Source: Bacillus sp. SLBN-46 (GTDB taxonomy: Bacteria > Bacillota > Bacilli > Bacillales > Cytobacillaceae). Taken from it: DNA of 64,000 nucleotides. The stretch's first letter is position 1. Each line of letters starts with the position of its first letter. Position numbers and translations under genes: made by a program. Positions 9,816-19,034 of this stretch are shown here, piece after piece. The DNA lies in contig NZ_JAVIZM010000001.1 of the NCBI RefSeq assembly GCF_031453555.1, forward strand, positions 2,921,001 to 2,985,000, given 5' to 3'. The notes under the pieces are model-generated. The model was not told where the DNA came from. It did no database searches and saw nothing but the letters and a program-made list of their open reading frames with translations.

Positions 9816-10409
9816 GTGAGCGTGAAAAAAACTTACATTTTATCATTGTTCCTTTCAATAGGAACGTTTCTTATTTTATCTCCTGTATTATTTAAATTAA
9901 CAAGTTATCTACACCCAGTTGTATTAGTGGTTGTCTGGTTTTGTATCTATATGTTCTTTCTTATTAGTCTTTTATTAATTAGGAAGGAATCAATCCAACT
10001 TTCCTATTCACTTTTTTTAACATTTATCCTTTTTTACACGGTTGGATTATTGATATTATTGTTCCTTCGTCCAAATGATCAAAGCTACAATTCTATAAAT
10101 TTAATTCCCTTTTCCACGATTGCCTTTTATCTATCTGGGAAAGTAGATGTCTTGATTTCACTATATAATTTGGCTGCTAACATAGGATTATTTCTCCCCT
10201 ATGGTATTTTACTCAGAGTAAATCGAGCTTCTCTTTTGAAGATAATTATTGTCCCATTTGCAGCGATCACTGCTATTGAATTACTACAATTTTCCACCCA
10301 CCGCGGCAGCTTGGATATTGATGATTTACTATTAAATTTGCTTGGTATTTACGTTGGCTGTTGGTTATTTCCACTCTTTAGAAAAATAGTAAAAATCCCC
10401 AGCCTTTGA
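9816..10409 (+). CDS. VanZ family membrane protein
   Basis: 197 residues, five or six hydrophobic helices. VanZ features: INLIPFSTI near residue 90, NLAANIGLFLPYGILL, and STHRGSLDIDDLLLNLLG. VanZ-like proteins are linked to low-level teicoplanin resistance in one case; most have no known role. Start GTG 9816 with a weak GGTGG site. Convergent with the next gene, sharing a terminator whose 5' arm lies inside the last codons. Confidence 0.82.
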   Translation: MSVKKTYILSLFLSIGTFLILSPVLFKLTSYLHPVVLVVVWFCIYMFFLISLLLIRKESIQLSYSLFLTFILFYTVGLLILLFLRPNDQSYNSINLIPFSTIAFYLSGKVDVLISLYNLAANIGLFLPYGILLRVNRASLLKIIIVPFAAITAIELLQFSTHRGSLDIDDLLLNLLGIYVGCWLFPLFRKIVKIPSL

Positions 10410-10424
10410 GACTTGGGGATTTTA
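10391..10424. terminator. Bidirectional terminator between vanZ-like and ArsB-like genes
   Basis: AAAATCCCCAG (10392-10402) pairs with CTTGGGGATTTT (10412-10423). The left arm is coding sequence of the VanZ gene (ends ...IPSL). Confidence 0.8.
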
Positions 10425-10429
10425 ATCTA

Positions 10430-11788
10430 TTAGTTGACGAAAACAAGTAAGAGCCATAGGTACAAGCTGATTAAAGTAAATATCAACGTTGGTGGAATTA
10501 CAATGATTGTGACTTTCATATAATCGAGCCAACTTATATGAATTTTATTTTTCCTCAATATATGCATCCAGATTAATGTAGCAAGTGTTCCAATCGGTAG
10601 GATTAATGAGCCTATATCACTACCAATAATGTTCGCCAGGTAGACAGTTTTCATAATCAGCGGGTCTAGTCCCATGTCCGTTAATGCCAGTGTTGAAATC
10701 ATTAAAGCAGGATGGTTATTAAAGATATTTGATAGTAAAGCTGTGATAGCCCCCATCGTTATACTGGCGTGCAGTAAACTATCATTGACTAGTGTTTGAA
10801 GATGTCCAATTAGAAAGTTGGTTAAACCAATATTGTGCAATCCAAATATGATGACATACATACTAAAGGCGAATATTAAAATGTGCCATGGAATTTTTCC
10901 TAACACGTCCTTTGGATTTACTTTTAGGTGAATCCATCTCCAAATTAATAAAATTATAGAACCTAGCACAGCTACTAAAGTTACAGAGATCCCAATAAAT
11001 GAGGCGATAAATAGACTGATTCTAACAATAAAAACGAAAATAAGCATATTAATCATGAGTTTCTTTTGTTGTTCAAATAGGCTATCTGCGTTTTTTTGCA
11101 GTGGATGATAGAGACGGTTTTTCTGAAGTGGAATGGTGTAGGAATGGAAACGGATCTCTTTTGGAATGTCCTTTTTAAATACGAGAAACAGCAAGTAAGA
11201 TAGAAACAACAGTCCGAGTACCCCAGGGATAAACATCATTTCTGTTTGAAGATAAAGATCCATTCCGATAATTTTCAAGGCAATTAGATTAACAATATTA
11301 CTAACGCCAATTGGTGCACTAGAGGCAGTTGCAATGAGTGCTCCGCTTAATAGGAAAGGTATTTTTTGTCGGGTTTTTAGCTTAAGATTATTTAATATAA
11401 GGATGAGGATCGGTGTCGTTATCAAGATACTTCCATCGTTATTAAAAAACAGGGTCATTAAAAAGCAAAGTAATAACGTATTCCAGAATAGTCGTACACC
11501 CGACCCTTTTGATACTTTTAACATTAGGGCAGCGGTCCAACTAAAAAAACCGAAGCTTTCTAGTACGATTGCCATTACAATAGTGGCTATTATGGTGATG
11601 GCTGCACCTGTCACCTTGGAGCTGATGTCAAATAAATCCCCTACAGATACACTTCCGCTTAGGAATACCAAAACAGCCCCTATGGTTGCTGGGATGGCCT
11701 CATTCATATTTTTGGGACGGATAAAGATCAGAACCATCGTCAGCACGAAAGCTAAAATGGTGATAATCACCGTCGAAAGTTGATACAT
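10430..11788 (-). CDS. ArsB/NhaD-type ion permease (YwrK-like)
   Basis: 452 residues, about 11-12 hydrophobic helices, ion-transporter superfamily (ArsB/SLC13). Conserved stretches: FNNDGSILITTPI around residue 115, the loop ASSAPIGVSNIVNLI around 155, and FNNHPALMISTLAL plus NIIGSDIGSLILPIGTLATLIW in the second half, each resembling arsenite pump and NhaD repeats. No arsR or arsC neighbour, so arsenite export is not shown. About 290 bases upstream (11789-12082) carry only the next gene's terminator and no other clear feature. Confidence 0.78.
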   Translation of the reverse strand: MYQLSTVIITILAFVLTMVLIFIRPKNMNEAIPATIGAVLVFLSGSVSVGDLFDISSKVTGAAITIIATIVMAIVLESFGFFSWTAALMLKVSKGSGVRLFWNTLLLCFLMTLFFNNDGSILITTPILILILNNLKLKTRQKIPFLLSGALIATASSAPIGVSNIVNLIALKIIGMDLYLQTEMMFIPGVLGLLFLSYLLFLVFKKDIPKEIRFHSYTIPLQKNRLYHPLQKNADSLFEQQKKLMINMLIFVFIVRISLFIASFIGISVTLVAVLGSIILLIWRWIHLKVNPKDVLGKIPWHILIFAFSMYVIIFGLHNIGLTNFLIGHLQTLVNDSLLHASITMGAITALLSNIFNNHPALMISTLALTDMGLDPLIMKTVYLANIIGSDIGSLILPIGTLATLIWMHILRKNKIHISWLDYMKVTIIVIPPTLIFTLISLYLWLLLVFVN

Positions 11789-12030
11789 AAAATTTAATTT
11801 ACTCCCTTCTATAAGTTTCCTTCCTTATTTTCCGTTTATATAATAACTCTTGTCCTTGCTGTATAGTACGTAAGTATAGAAAGGCTTGTTCTAAACGAAT
11901 ATCTCGTAAATGAACAAATCAGCGAAAATCTAAATATTTTTTTAAAATGCTTAATAGATTTATACCTATTAATTTTGGGGTAGACGAATATCACTAATGC
12001 TATTTACTAGGTTTATGTACAGGTTGTTAC

Positions 12031-12063
12031 AAAAAAATAAACCGATACTTTTTGAGTATCGGT
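12031..12063 (-). terminator. Terminator of the collagen-like gene
   Basis: Perfect 9-bp stem ACCGATACT/AGTATCGGT (12041-12049, 12055-12063) followed on the minus strand by TTTATTTTTTT. Confidence 0.85.
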
Positions 12064-12082
12064 CAAATTTGTTAATGCGTGA

Positions 12083-13075
12083 CTATTTTTTACCTTTAGG
12101 ACCCTTTTTACCCTTTGGACCCTTTTTGCCTTTTTTACCTTTTTTACCTTTTTTGCCGTGGCTTCCATTGCTTCCATGACTACCGCTGCTGCCGTGGCTT
12201 CCGTTACTTCCGCTGCTTCCGTTACTTCCGCTGCTTCCGTTACTTCCGCTGCTTCCGTTACTTCCACAGCTTCCTTGACTTCCACTGCTTCCTTGGCTTC
12301 CACTGCTACCTTGACTTCCACTACTGCCATGGCTTCCACTACTACCCTGGCTTCCGCTATTGCCATGGCTTCCGCTACTACCCTGGCTTCCGCTATTGCC
12401 GTGGCTTCCATTATTGCCATGGCTTCCGCTACTACCATGCCCTTTTTTGCCCTTTGGCCCTTTTTTGCCTTTTTTGCCGTGGCTTCCAGTACCTCCTTGG
12501 CTGCCTCCGCTTCCACATGAGCCACTGCCTCCTTGGCTGCCTCCGCTTCCACATGAGCCACTGCCTCCTTGGCTGCCTCCGCTTCCGCTTGAGCCACTGC
12601 CTCCTTGGCTGCCTCCGCTTCCACATGAGCCACTGCCTCCTTGGCTGCCTCCGCTTCCGCTTGAGCCACTGCTTCCGCTTCCGCCTGAACCACTGCCTCC
12701 GCTTCCGCCTGAGCCACTGCCTCCTTGACTGCTATTTCCTTTTTTACCTTTCGGACCTTTTTTACCTTTGCTTCCATTACTTCCACCATGACTACCGCCT
12801 GAACCGCTACCTTGTGTTCCGCCTTGGCCTCCGCTGCCACTACCTCCATGACTGCCACTGCCACCATGGCTTCCGCTACCTCCATGGCTTCCGCTACCTC
12901 CATGGCTTCCACTACCTCCATGGCTACCGCTGCTTCCATGTGTTCCACTATTACCTGCGCTACCAGAACCGGACTTATCTCCTTTTTTACCTACTGGATT
13001 ATTATCTAAAAACCCATCTAGCCCGTTTTCCTTAGCTTCTGAAAGTAACTGCTCAATATCAAGCTTTAAAACCAT
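12083..13075 (-). CDS. Collagen-like Gly-X-Y repeat protein, probable spore coat protein (CotG position)
   Basis: 330 residues. A short non-repetitive head (residues 1-35, KLDIEQLLSEAKENGLDGFL) is followed by near-continuous triplets with Gly every third residue: Ser/His-rich blocks (GSHGGS), Ser/Gln and Cys blocks (GSCGSGGSQ), Ser/Asn blocks, and three strongly basic modules GKKGPKGKKG, the last forming the C-terminus. No signal peptide. It is divergent from cotH and close to cotB-type genes, exactly where B. subtilis has cotG, so an outer-coat role and phosphorylation of its serines by CotH are inferred. The 9/18-nt repeats also keep other frames open; those are artefacts. Confidence 0.75.
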   Translation of the reverse strand: MVLKLDIEQLLSEAKENGLDGFLDNNPVGKKGDKSGSGSAGNSGTHGSSGSHGGSGSHGGSGSHGGSGSHGGSGSHGGSGSGGQGGTQGSGSGGSHGGSNGSKGKKGPKGKKGNSSQGGSGSGGSGGSGSGGSGSSGSSGSGGSQGGSGSCGSGGSQGGSGSSGSGGSQGGSGSCGSGGSQGGSGSCGSGGSQGGTGSHGKKGKKGPKGKKGHGSSGSHGNNGSHGNSGSQGSSGSHGNSGSQGSSGSHGSSGSQGSSGSQGSSGSQGSCGSNGSSGSNGSSGSNGSSGSNGSHGSSGSHGSNGSHGKKGKKGKKGKKGPKGKKGPKGKK

Positions 13076-13245
13076 TTTTCCACCACTTTCTAAAAAATTT
13101 ATATTTTCTATTCCAATTTATGAAAATTTAGCGCATTTGCCATAGACAAACATATATTTTTTAGACCCTTAATATTTTTGGGATTATACACATCCACAAC
13201 GCCTTACACATATAACTAAAAAAAATACTGTTAAGGGGTATTTAC

Positions 13246-14316
13246 GTGTTAAAATATGAAATTTTTATTAATCCAAAGTGGTTAAGGAAATTAGAAAAGG
13301 ATATATGGGAGGATGAATTAGTACCAGCAGTTTTAAAGATAGGGAATAATCGCCTAAACATAAAGCTCTCCTATAGAGGAAACGTGATAAGAGATAAGAA
13401 AAAGAGATCTTATCGGATTGTTTTTCAAAAGCCCAACACCTTTAATGGAGCTCATGAAATACATCTTAATGCTGAGTATTCTGATATTTCCTTGTCAAGA
13501 AACAAACTTTCACTAGATTTTTTTGATCGTATTGGGGTTATTTCTCCCCACTCTAAGCATGTTCTTCTTTATATAAACGGATTTTGTAAAGGTATATATT
13601 TGGAAATAGAATCTTTTGATCAATTTCTTCTTAAAAAAAGGAATTTACCGGAAGGTTCGATTATCTATGCAACGAATAACCGAGCAAATTTTTCACTTTT
13701 AACTAAAAAAAATGAACTAAAAACTCGTTTAGACCAAGGGTACACAATAAAATATGGGAAAAAAGAGGATTTAGAGGAATTAGGACGCTTTATAGCCAAG
13801 ATTAATACCTATAAAAATGAGGATTTTGAGAAAGAAATTCATCATTTCCTTGACGTTGATAAATATTTAAAATGGGTTGCAGGGGCTGTTTGTACACAAA
13901 ATTATGACGGATTTATTCATAATTATGCTTTATATAAAAATAGTGAGACAAAGCTATATGAAATAACACCTTGGGATTATGATGGTACATGGGGAAGAAA
14001 CCTCCATGGTAAGCTGCTTGACTATGACTATGTGCCTATAACTGGATATAATACACTCACTGGTCGATTGCTCCATTTTTCAAATTTCAAACGAAAATAT
14101 CAAGAAATACTTACAAATATTTTAGAAAATGATTTTTCACTTTCAGTACAGAAGCCCATTATTAATAGTCTTTTTGAAGAAATAACGGCAAATCTCCATC
14201 AAGATCCCTATTTAACTTCTACAATTGAAACCTTCGAGAAAGAAAAACTTGTATTTTTTAATTTTATTAATAAAAGAGGTACGTATCTAAAGAAAAAATT
14301 ATCAACTCTTATATAA
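13246..14316 (+). CDS. cotH: CotH-type spore coat protein kinase
   Basis: 356 residues of the CotH kinase family, atypical kinases that phosphorylate serine-rich coat proteins such as CotB and CotG inside the mother cell. Typical stretches: KLSYRGNVIRDKKKRSYRIVFQK in the N-terminal third, GFCKGIYLEIESFD, NYDGFIHNYALY and the metal-binding ITPWDYDGTWGRN. Start GTG 13246 behind AAGGGG. It is followed by its own terminator and then cotB-like genes; divergent from the collagen-like gene with 170 bp between them. Confidence 0.88.
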   Translation: MLKYEIFINPKWLRKLEKDIWEDELVPAVLKIGNNRLNIKLSYRGNVIRDKKKRSYRIVFQKPNTFNGAHEIHLNAEYSDISLSRNKLSLDFFDRIGVISPHSKHVLLYINGFCKGIYLEIESFDQFLLKKRNLPEGSIIYATNNRANFSLLTKKNELKTRLDQGYTIKYGKKEDLEELGRFIAKINTYKNEDFEKEIHHFLDVDKYLKWVAGAVCTQNYDGFIHNYALYKNSETKLYEITPWDYDGTWGRNLHGKLLDYDYVPITGYNTLTGRLLHFSNFKRKYQEILTNILENDFSLSVQKPIINSLFEEITANLHQDPYLTSTIETFEKEKLVFFNFINKRGTYLKKKLSTLI

Positions 14317-14321
14317 CTTTT

Positions 14322-14354
14322 AGGTATATGGTCATGTATCATATACCTTTTTTT
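14322..14354 (+). terminator. Terminator of cotH
   Basis: Perfect 9-bp stem AGGTATATG/CATATACCT with T7, directly after the cotH stop. Confidence 0.88.
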
Positions 14355-14399
14355 GCCTATTTTTTAGTGGGACTATGAAAAAAAGGCTACTTTATTAGT

Positions 14400-14428
14400 A
14401 CAACATCACCCCGTGATACATATAGATG
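14400..14428 (+). promoter_or_regulatory. Candidate sigma-K promoter of the cotB-like genes
   Basis: AC (14400-14401), 17-bp spacing, CATATAGATG (14419-14428), close to the mother-cell sigma-K pattern AC-N16/17-CATANNNTA. About 40 nt upstream of the first cotB-like start. Short motif, so only suggestive. Confidence 0.4.
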
Positions 14429-14469
14429 CAGTGTAAATGTTTATTTAATAAAAGGAGGATATAACTTTT

Positions 14470-14982
14470 ATGGATAGAGAATTAATGAATTTATTTGTAG
14501 GTAAAACAATTAGGGTTGACCGGGGAGGTCCAGAATCAAGAAAAGGGAAATTACTTGCCGTTTTTGAAGACTATTTTGTCCTTTTAACAGAAAATGATGG
14601 TGTTGTTTACTATAAGACTAATCATGTTAGAAGTGTGACAGAAAGCTCAAAAGACGACATGAAACTAGGAATAGATATCCCTGACAAATTAGATTATAAA
14701 ACTGCTGAAAACTTTCATAAACTTTTAGAAAGTATCAGATTCCAATGGGTAAAAATCAATCGTGGCGGCTCTGAATCATTAGAAGGTGTACTAAGTGACG
14801 CCAACAAACACTTTGCTTCACTAATTGTTAAAGAAGAAGTGGTACGTTTCTCCATGAAACATATCCGAAACATTAGCTACGGCTTAATGGTTGAAAGAAA
14901 AAAAGATGACTCTGGCAAATCAGATAGTGACAACGATAAGAATAAGAACGAAGATCAAGGAGATCACGAGGATAACGAATAA
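14470..14982 (+). CDS. CotB-like spore coat protein (paralogue 1, acidic tail)
   Basis: 170 residues. Two CotB-type Sm-like repeats: VGKTIRVDRGGPESRKGKLL with VVYYKTNHVRSVTE (residues 9-60), and WVKINRGGSESLEGVL with VVRFSMKHIRNIS (95-135). The same RGGPES-KGKL pattern occurs in B. subtilis CotB. The tail (140-170) is Asp/Glu/Asn/Ser-rich. Start ATG 14470 behind AAAGGAGG. Likely outer coat; co-directional with the next CotB-like gene. Confidence 0.82.
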   Translation: MDRELMNLFVGKTIRVDRGGPESRKGKLLAVFEDYFVLLTENDGVVYYKTNHVRSVTESSKDDMKLGIDIPDKLDYKTAENFHKLLESIRFQWVKINRGGSESLEGVLSDANKHFASLIVKEEVVRFSMKHIRNISYGLMVERKKDDSGKSDSDNDKNKNEDQGDHEDNE

Positions 14983-14989
14983 CACATTT

Positions 14990-15014
14990 GTCGCTTCTCC
15001 ACAAGAGAAGCGAC
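14990..15014 (+). other. Perfect hairpin between the first two cotB-like genes
   Basis: GTCGCTTCTC (14990-14999) pairs fully with GAGAAGCGAC (15005-15014), 5-nt loop. No T run follows, so it is not a normal terminator; it may mark an mRNA processing or stabilising site between the two messages. Confidence 0.6.
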
Positions 15015-15041
15015 CAATACTATCTAAAGGAGGATTTTTTC

Positions 15042-16226
15042 ATGGGGTTAGATAAGTTTTCAGCTGCATTGGATTTGCTAAAGGGATTTAATGTAAATCT
15101 TTATGTAGGTGAGAATGTATATAAAGGAAAATTAATCGGCGTTGAAAAAGACCATGTTGTACTTGAAACCGAAAAAAAATATATCTTTTATTATAATATC
15201 GAAAAAATTCAAGCTATCACAAAAAACACAAAACAATTCCAACCTGATATATCTTCAGTAAACTTCCAAAAAACTCAAAGTTTAAAAGAACTCCTTAATT
15301 CCTTCCAAAATACCTGGGTAACCATACTAGCTTTCAACAAACAAAAATTTACTGGAGTCTTAAGTGACATTGATGAAGATTTCGTTACTGTGATTAACGG
15401 AGAAGAGCGGATTCTAATCAAGGTAGAGCATGTATCAAATATTTTAAAAGGCGTTCTTAAAGAAGAAGAGTCCAAACAGGAAGATGCAAAAGAGAGCAAA
15501 AATAGCAGCGATAAATCCAACAATAGTGACGACAATAAGAAAGAAGATGAAGATAAAGACTGTCATTCATCTAAGGAAACAGAAGAAAAATCTAAACAAA
15601 AGACAAAATCATCATCGAACAAAAGTTCTGAAAAGAAAGCTAAAGCATCTGAAAAGAAACCGGTCGAAGTGGAAACAGAAGAAAAGATGGTTTGGTCACA
15701 ACCAATAAAATGTGAAACAGTTGTTAATCAAATCAAAGAAGTACCTCACAAGAATAAAAAAACTCATTCTGAAGAAACAACACCAAAAGTGGTTGCGGAA
15801 ACAAAGAAACCACAAATTGAAATGGCTCATAATGACAAAAAGAACGAAGAACCTAAGTCAAATAAATCCAATATTGATGAGCCTTCCAAAGAGAAGAAAC
15901 ATGAAAAAGAAGTAGCCCCTCTCTTTAAATTGGAACCTAAACCTGCACCGCTATTACCAATGGCAAAGAAGGAAATAATAACAACCAAAACACAGGAAGT
16001 TGCTCAACATACACCAAAACCAAGCAAGTCTCAGAATGCTTCCAATCATAAGGTGGAAAATACTACACATGAAATGAATACAAACGATACGAAGAGTGTG
16101 TGGAAACAAAAAGATAAAGAAACACATGCTTTCCGCTTTACAGGTGAACCTGTCCGTCGTGATGAAATAAAAGCTTTCCCGTTTGCCGGATGGCCAAATA
16201 GAAGCAAAAGAACTTTTAGATTATAA
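15042..16226 (+). CDS. cotB: CotB-like spore coat protein with long Lys/Ser/Glu-rich tail (paralogue 2)
   Basis: 394 residues from ATG 15042, chosen because AAAGGAGG (15026-15033) sits 8 nt upstream; earlier in-frame starts run through the hairpin. Residues 1-140 hold two CotB-type repeats (NVNLYVGENVYKGKLIGVE and WVTILAFNKQKFTGVLSDID). From about 145 to 390 the chain is disordered, rich in Lys, Ser, Glu and Asn (KSSSNKSSEKKAKASEKK), a probable target for CotH. It ends in an ordered-looking FPFAGWPNRSKRTFRL. Best CotB counterpart in the cluster. Confidence 0.75.
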   Translation: MGLDKFSAALDLLKGFNVNLYVGENVYKGKLIGVEKDHVVLETEKKYIFYYNIEKIQAITKNTKQFQPDISSVNFQKTQSLKELLNSFQNTWVTILAFNKQKFTGVLSDIDEDFVTVINGEERILIKVEHVSNILKGVLKEEESKQEDAKESKNSSDKSNNSDDNKKEDEDKDCHSSKETEEKSKQKTKSSSNKSSEKKAKASEKKPVEVETEEKMVWSQPIKCETVVNQIKEVPHKNKKTHSEETTPKVVAETKKPQIEMAHNDKKNEEPKSNKSNIDEPSKEKKHEKEVAPLFKLEPKPAPLLPMAKKEIITTKTQEVAQHTPKPSKSQNASNHKVENTTHEMNTNDTKSVWKQKDKETHAFRFTGEPVRRDEIKAFPFAGWPNRSKRTFRL

Positions 16227-16416
16227 TTACTGACACTCACATGCAATGGACATAGTATACGTTGATTGTTCGGTAAAAAATTTCTTTTTGTGCAACCTCA
16301 AATCCTATTACAAATACGAGCTGGGCAGATCTCATAAATGAATTTTAAAATATCCCTTTGCTGCTTCAGCCCTTCTCTATTTGTAAATGGAACATCTAAG
16401 GAAAGGAAGTGAGTAA

Positions 16417-17085
16417 ATGAACTCGAAAGATAAGATAGGAAAATATATCAAACTAGAGATTTCCGGAAAGAAAATGATCAGTGGTTTATTAGTAGATATT
16501 GGTAGTGATTTATGGGTTGTTTTTAATGGTAATGACTATCTATATATCCCTATAATTCATATACAAAACTGGCAATTCTTAAAACATGATGAAATAGCTG
16601 AAATTAGTTTTAATGATGAGCCTACACCAATTTACAACCACAACGAAGAGATATCCTTGAGAAAAACACTAACAGCTGCAAAGGGAATATTTACAGAAAT
16701 CTATGTAACAAGTAAACAAGCATTACATGGGTATATAATTAGTATCATGAATAATTACTTTGTATTTTATTCCCCTATTTATAAAACGATGTTTATCTCC
16801 CTTCACCATCTTAAATGGTTAATCCCTTATACCAGTAACCAACGGCCATATGGCCTTAGTAATTCAAGTCTTCCAGTCAATCCAAGTGGCCATACATTTG
16901 CACGATCATTCGAAGTCCAAATAGAGAAATGTGTTGGCGATTTAATTGTCTTCAATATTGGAGAAAATGAGAATGTAATTGGAAAAGTTCAAGGAATTAA
17001 AAATAATTTCGTAGAATTAATCAGTGCAAAAGAAGACCCTGTTTTTGTAAATATGCAACATATAAAAACAGTCCATATGACTTAA
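16417..17085 (+). CDS. CotB-like / DUF2642-type coat protein (paralogue 3)
   Basis: 222 residues, no disordered tail. Three Sm-like segments: KYIKLEISGKKMISGLLVDIGSD (8-30), EIYVTSKQALHGYIISIMNN (about 90-110) and DLIVFNIGENENVIGKVQGIKNN (about 175-200). Start ATG 16417 behind AAAGGAAGTGAG. The 190-bp gap before it and the terminator after it suggest its own transcript. Assignment rests on weak repeat likeness plus location. Confidence 0.65.
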   Translation: MNSKDKIGKYIKLEISGKKMISGLLVDIGSDLWVVFNGNDYLYIPIIHIQNWQFLKHDEIAEISFNDEPTPIYNHNEEISLRKTLTAAKGIFTEIYVTSKQALHGYIISIMNNYFVFYSPIYKTMFISLHHLKWLIPYTSNQRPYGLSNSSLPVNPSGHTFARSFEVQIEKCVGDLIVFNIGENENVIGKVQGIKNNFVELISAKEDPVFVNMQHIKTVHMT

Positions 17086-17127
17086 AACACCGTCTTGTGG
17101 TTGAATTATAAACAAGCTTTACAAAAC

Positions 17128-17155
17128 AAAAAGAGTGTCTATGCACACTCTTTTT
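17128..17155. terminator. Bidirectional terminator between cotB-like and PAP2 genes
   Basis: Perfect 11-bp stem AAAAAGAGTGT/ACACTCTTTTT, six-base loop. Confidence 0.9.
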
Positions 17156-17163
17156 ATACGGAA

Positions 17164-17811
17164 CTATTTATTTTTTAATGAAATTGGCTCAGACTTTTCG
17201 CCCAAACGAAAGATTAACAGTTCAAATGTAATTCCATAAAGGAATGTAACCAGAAACATCGAACCCACCATATCAAGAATGACATGTTGTTTAACAAAAA
17301 GAGTGGAAATAATAATTAATGACCCTGAAACATGAATACATAAATTAGTAATTAAATGCTTGTTTTTTATGTGAAGTGAGGCAAGCATAACGGCAAACGT
17401 TGTAAGTACGTGTATGCTCGGAAAACAATTATATGGCCGATCGTTTTCATATATCCACTGCACAAGCACTTGAAGAAAGGTATCTCCTTGTATTATTGGC
17501 CTTGAAACAGTGGTTTGAAAAAAGAAATAAATAACAAAGCAAATCAACTCGGCAACCACAATCAAAAGCACTGTTCTTAAATATACCTTCGTATCCTTAT
17601 ACCAAAAGTAGACTAAAAACATAAATATATATACATACCAAAAAATATACGGAATAATAAAAAACGGCAAAAATGGGATCACTTGATCCACTGATGTAGA
17701 AATATCAAAGGCTTTATGTGAACGGTTATTTAAAAAACTATAAACAATGGCCAAAGCTGGAAATACTAATAAAAATAATAGGTAGGGAGCTTTTTGTATA
17801 CTTTTTTTCAT
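17164..17811 (-). CDS. PAP2-superfamily membrane phosphatase
   Basis: 215 residues, about six helices. The C2 motif appears as CFPSIHVL (PSxH) and C3 as KQHVILDMVGS (xxHxxxD), so the catalytic His pair is intact; the usual KX6RP C1 motif is reduced to SRPI. Resembles the inositol-phosphorylceramide-synthase-like branch of PAP2. Lipid phosphate substrate unknown. Start ATG 17811 behind GGGGAGGGA. Confidence 0.78.
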   Translation of the reverse strand: MKKSIQKAPYLLFLLVFPALAIVYSFLNNRSHKAFDISTSVDQVIPFLPFFIIPYIFWYVYIFMFLVYFWYKDTKVYLRTVLLIVVAELICFVIYFFFQTTVSRPIIQGDTFLQVLVQWIYENDRPYNCFPSIHVLTTFAVMLASLHIKNKHLITNLCIHVSGSLIIISTLFVKQHVILDMVGSMFLVTFLYGITFELLIFRLGEKSEPISLKNK

Positions 17812-17975
17812 GCGAGTCCCTCCCCTTAAATAAATTGCTCACTTTAATCACGAGATTACTAAATAAATATTTTGTCGAACTATTTTCATAATATCATAAA
17901 AACAGTTTGAATACATAAATTTTCCAACTGAATACTGGATACCAAATGATATTTGTTATTAATTTTTCTTTTACA

Positions 17976-19034
17976 CTACCTATCCATTTCCAGTTTTAAC
18001 CTTTCCATAAGTTCCTGAACAGTAATTCTCTTTGCTAAACGTGGACTCTGGCCTGACCATAGTGACATACAATCCTTTTTACCCATGGACGAAGAGGCTT
18101 TTCGTATTGCCTTCGATAATTCATTTTGTATGGGATAGTCAGGAAGTTCATCTTCATATGGGTTCAACATTTCTATAAAACTGTTGTTTATACCTCTAGC
18201 CAGTTTCCCTGAAAATGCTTTTGTTAGTACAGTTTGTTCTTCTGTTGCCATTAATATAGCTTCCTTATGAAGGGGATGTGCGCCGCTTTCTTCACATACT
18301 AGAAAGGCAGTCCCCATCTGGACACCTGACGCTCCAAGTATTTTGGCCGCGCTGATTCCCCTCCCATCCATTATTCCCCCAGCTGCGATTAATGGAATAC
18401 GAATAGAATCCGCGGTTTGTGGAATAAGCGACATCAGTCCGACTAAGCCACTTTTATCTTCATGTTGGAATGTTCCACGGTGCCCGCCTGCTTCCGCACC
18501 TTGGACAACAACGGCATCCATGCCGGCCTGTTCATTGATTATTGCCTCTTGTACCGTTGTTGCTGTGCCAATTAGTATTACTGAATATTGCTTAAGTTTT
18601 TTGATTACTTCCTGTGTAGGCAAGCCAAAGGTAAAAGAACAAATGGGTACTTTTTCTTCAATGATTATATTTATATGTTCCTGAAAAGTCTTGCAGTCTT
18701 GATCAAATGTAGGAAGTGTGTGTTGATCGGCAATATCGTATTGATCCTTTATAGGCTGTAAAAGAGCCATGGCTCTTTCCAGTTTATCAACATCAGTTGA
18801 ATAGGTTGAAGGAACAAATAAATTTACCCCAAAAGGTTTATCGGTTAATTTCCGAATAGCCTTAATTTGTTTCTGTAGCTGCTCAGGACTCATATACCCA
18901 GCCCCTACCATTCCAAGACCCCCTGCATTCGAGACAGCTGATACAAGCTCCGACGATGTTATTCCCCCAGCCATTGGAGCTTGAATGATTGGATAGTTAA
19001 CATTTAATAATTCACTTAATTCGTTTTTCCACAT
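17976..19034 (-). CDS. Nitronate monooxygenase (FMN-dependent, 2-nitropropane dioxygenase family)
   Basis: 352 residues from ATG 19034 (MWKNELSELLNVNYPIIQAPMAGG), chosen because AAAGGGGA lies just upstream; the frame extends 12 codons further without a good site. TIM barrel with FMN-binding GAEAGGHRG, AAGGIMDGRGISAAKILGASGVQMGTAF. Oxidises toxic propionate-3-nitronate and alkyl nitronates. Single gene between a divergent DCC protein and PAP2. Confidence 0.88.
   Translation of the reverse strand: MWKNELSELLNVNYPIIQAPMAGGITSSELVSAVSNAGGLGMVGAGYMSPEQLQKQIKAIRKLTDKPFGVNLFVPSTYSTDVDKLERAMALLQPIKDQYDIADQHTLPTFDQDCKTFQEHINIIIEEKVPICSFTFGLPTQEVIKKLKQYSVILIGTATTVQEAIINEQAGMDAVVVQGAEAGGHRGTFQHEDKSGLVGLMSLIPQTADSIRIPLIAAGGIMDGRGISAAKILGASGVQMGTAFLVCEESGAHPLHKEAILMATEEQTVLTKAFSGKLARGINNSFIEMLNPYEDELPDYPIQNELSKAIRKASSSMGKKDCMSLWSGQSPRLAKRITVQELMERLKLEMDR

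Noticed and set aside
12115..13035. Long plus-strand open frame (306 residues, Cys/Phe/His/Arg-rich) opposite the collagen-like gene, plus a 311-residue alternate minus-strand frame (12013-12948)
   Set aside because: They are shadows of the 9/18-nt coding repeat; they lack a good ribosome site and their repeats have no structural sense.
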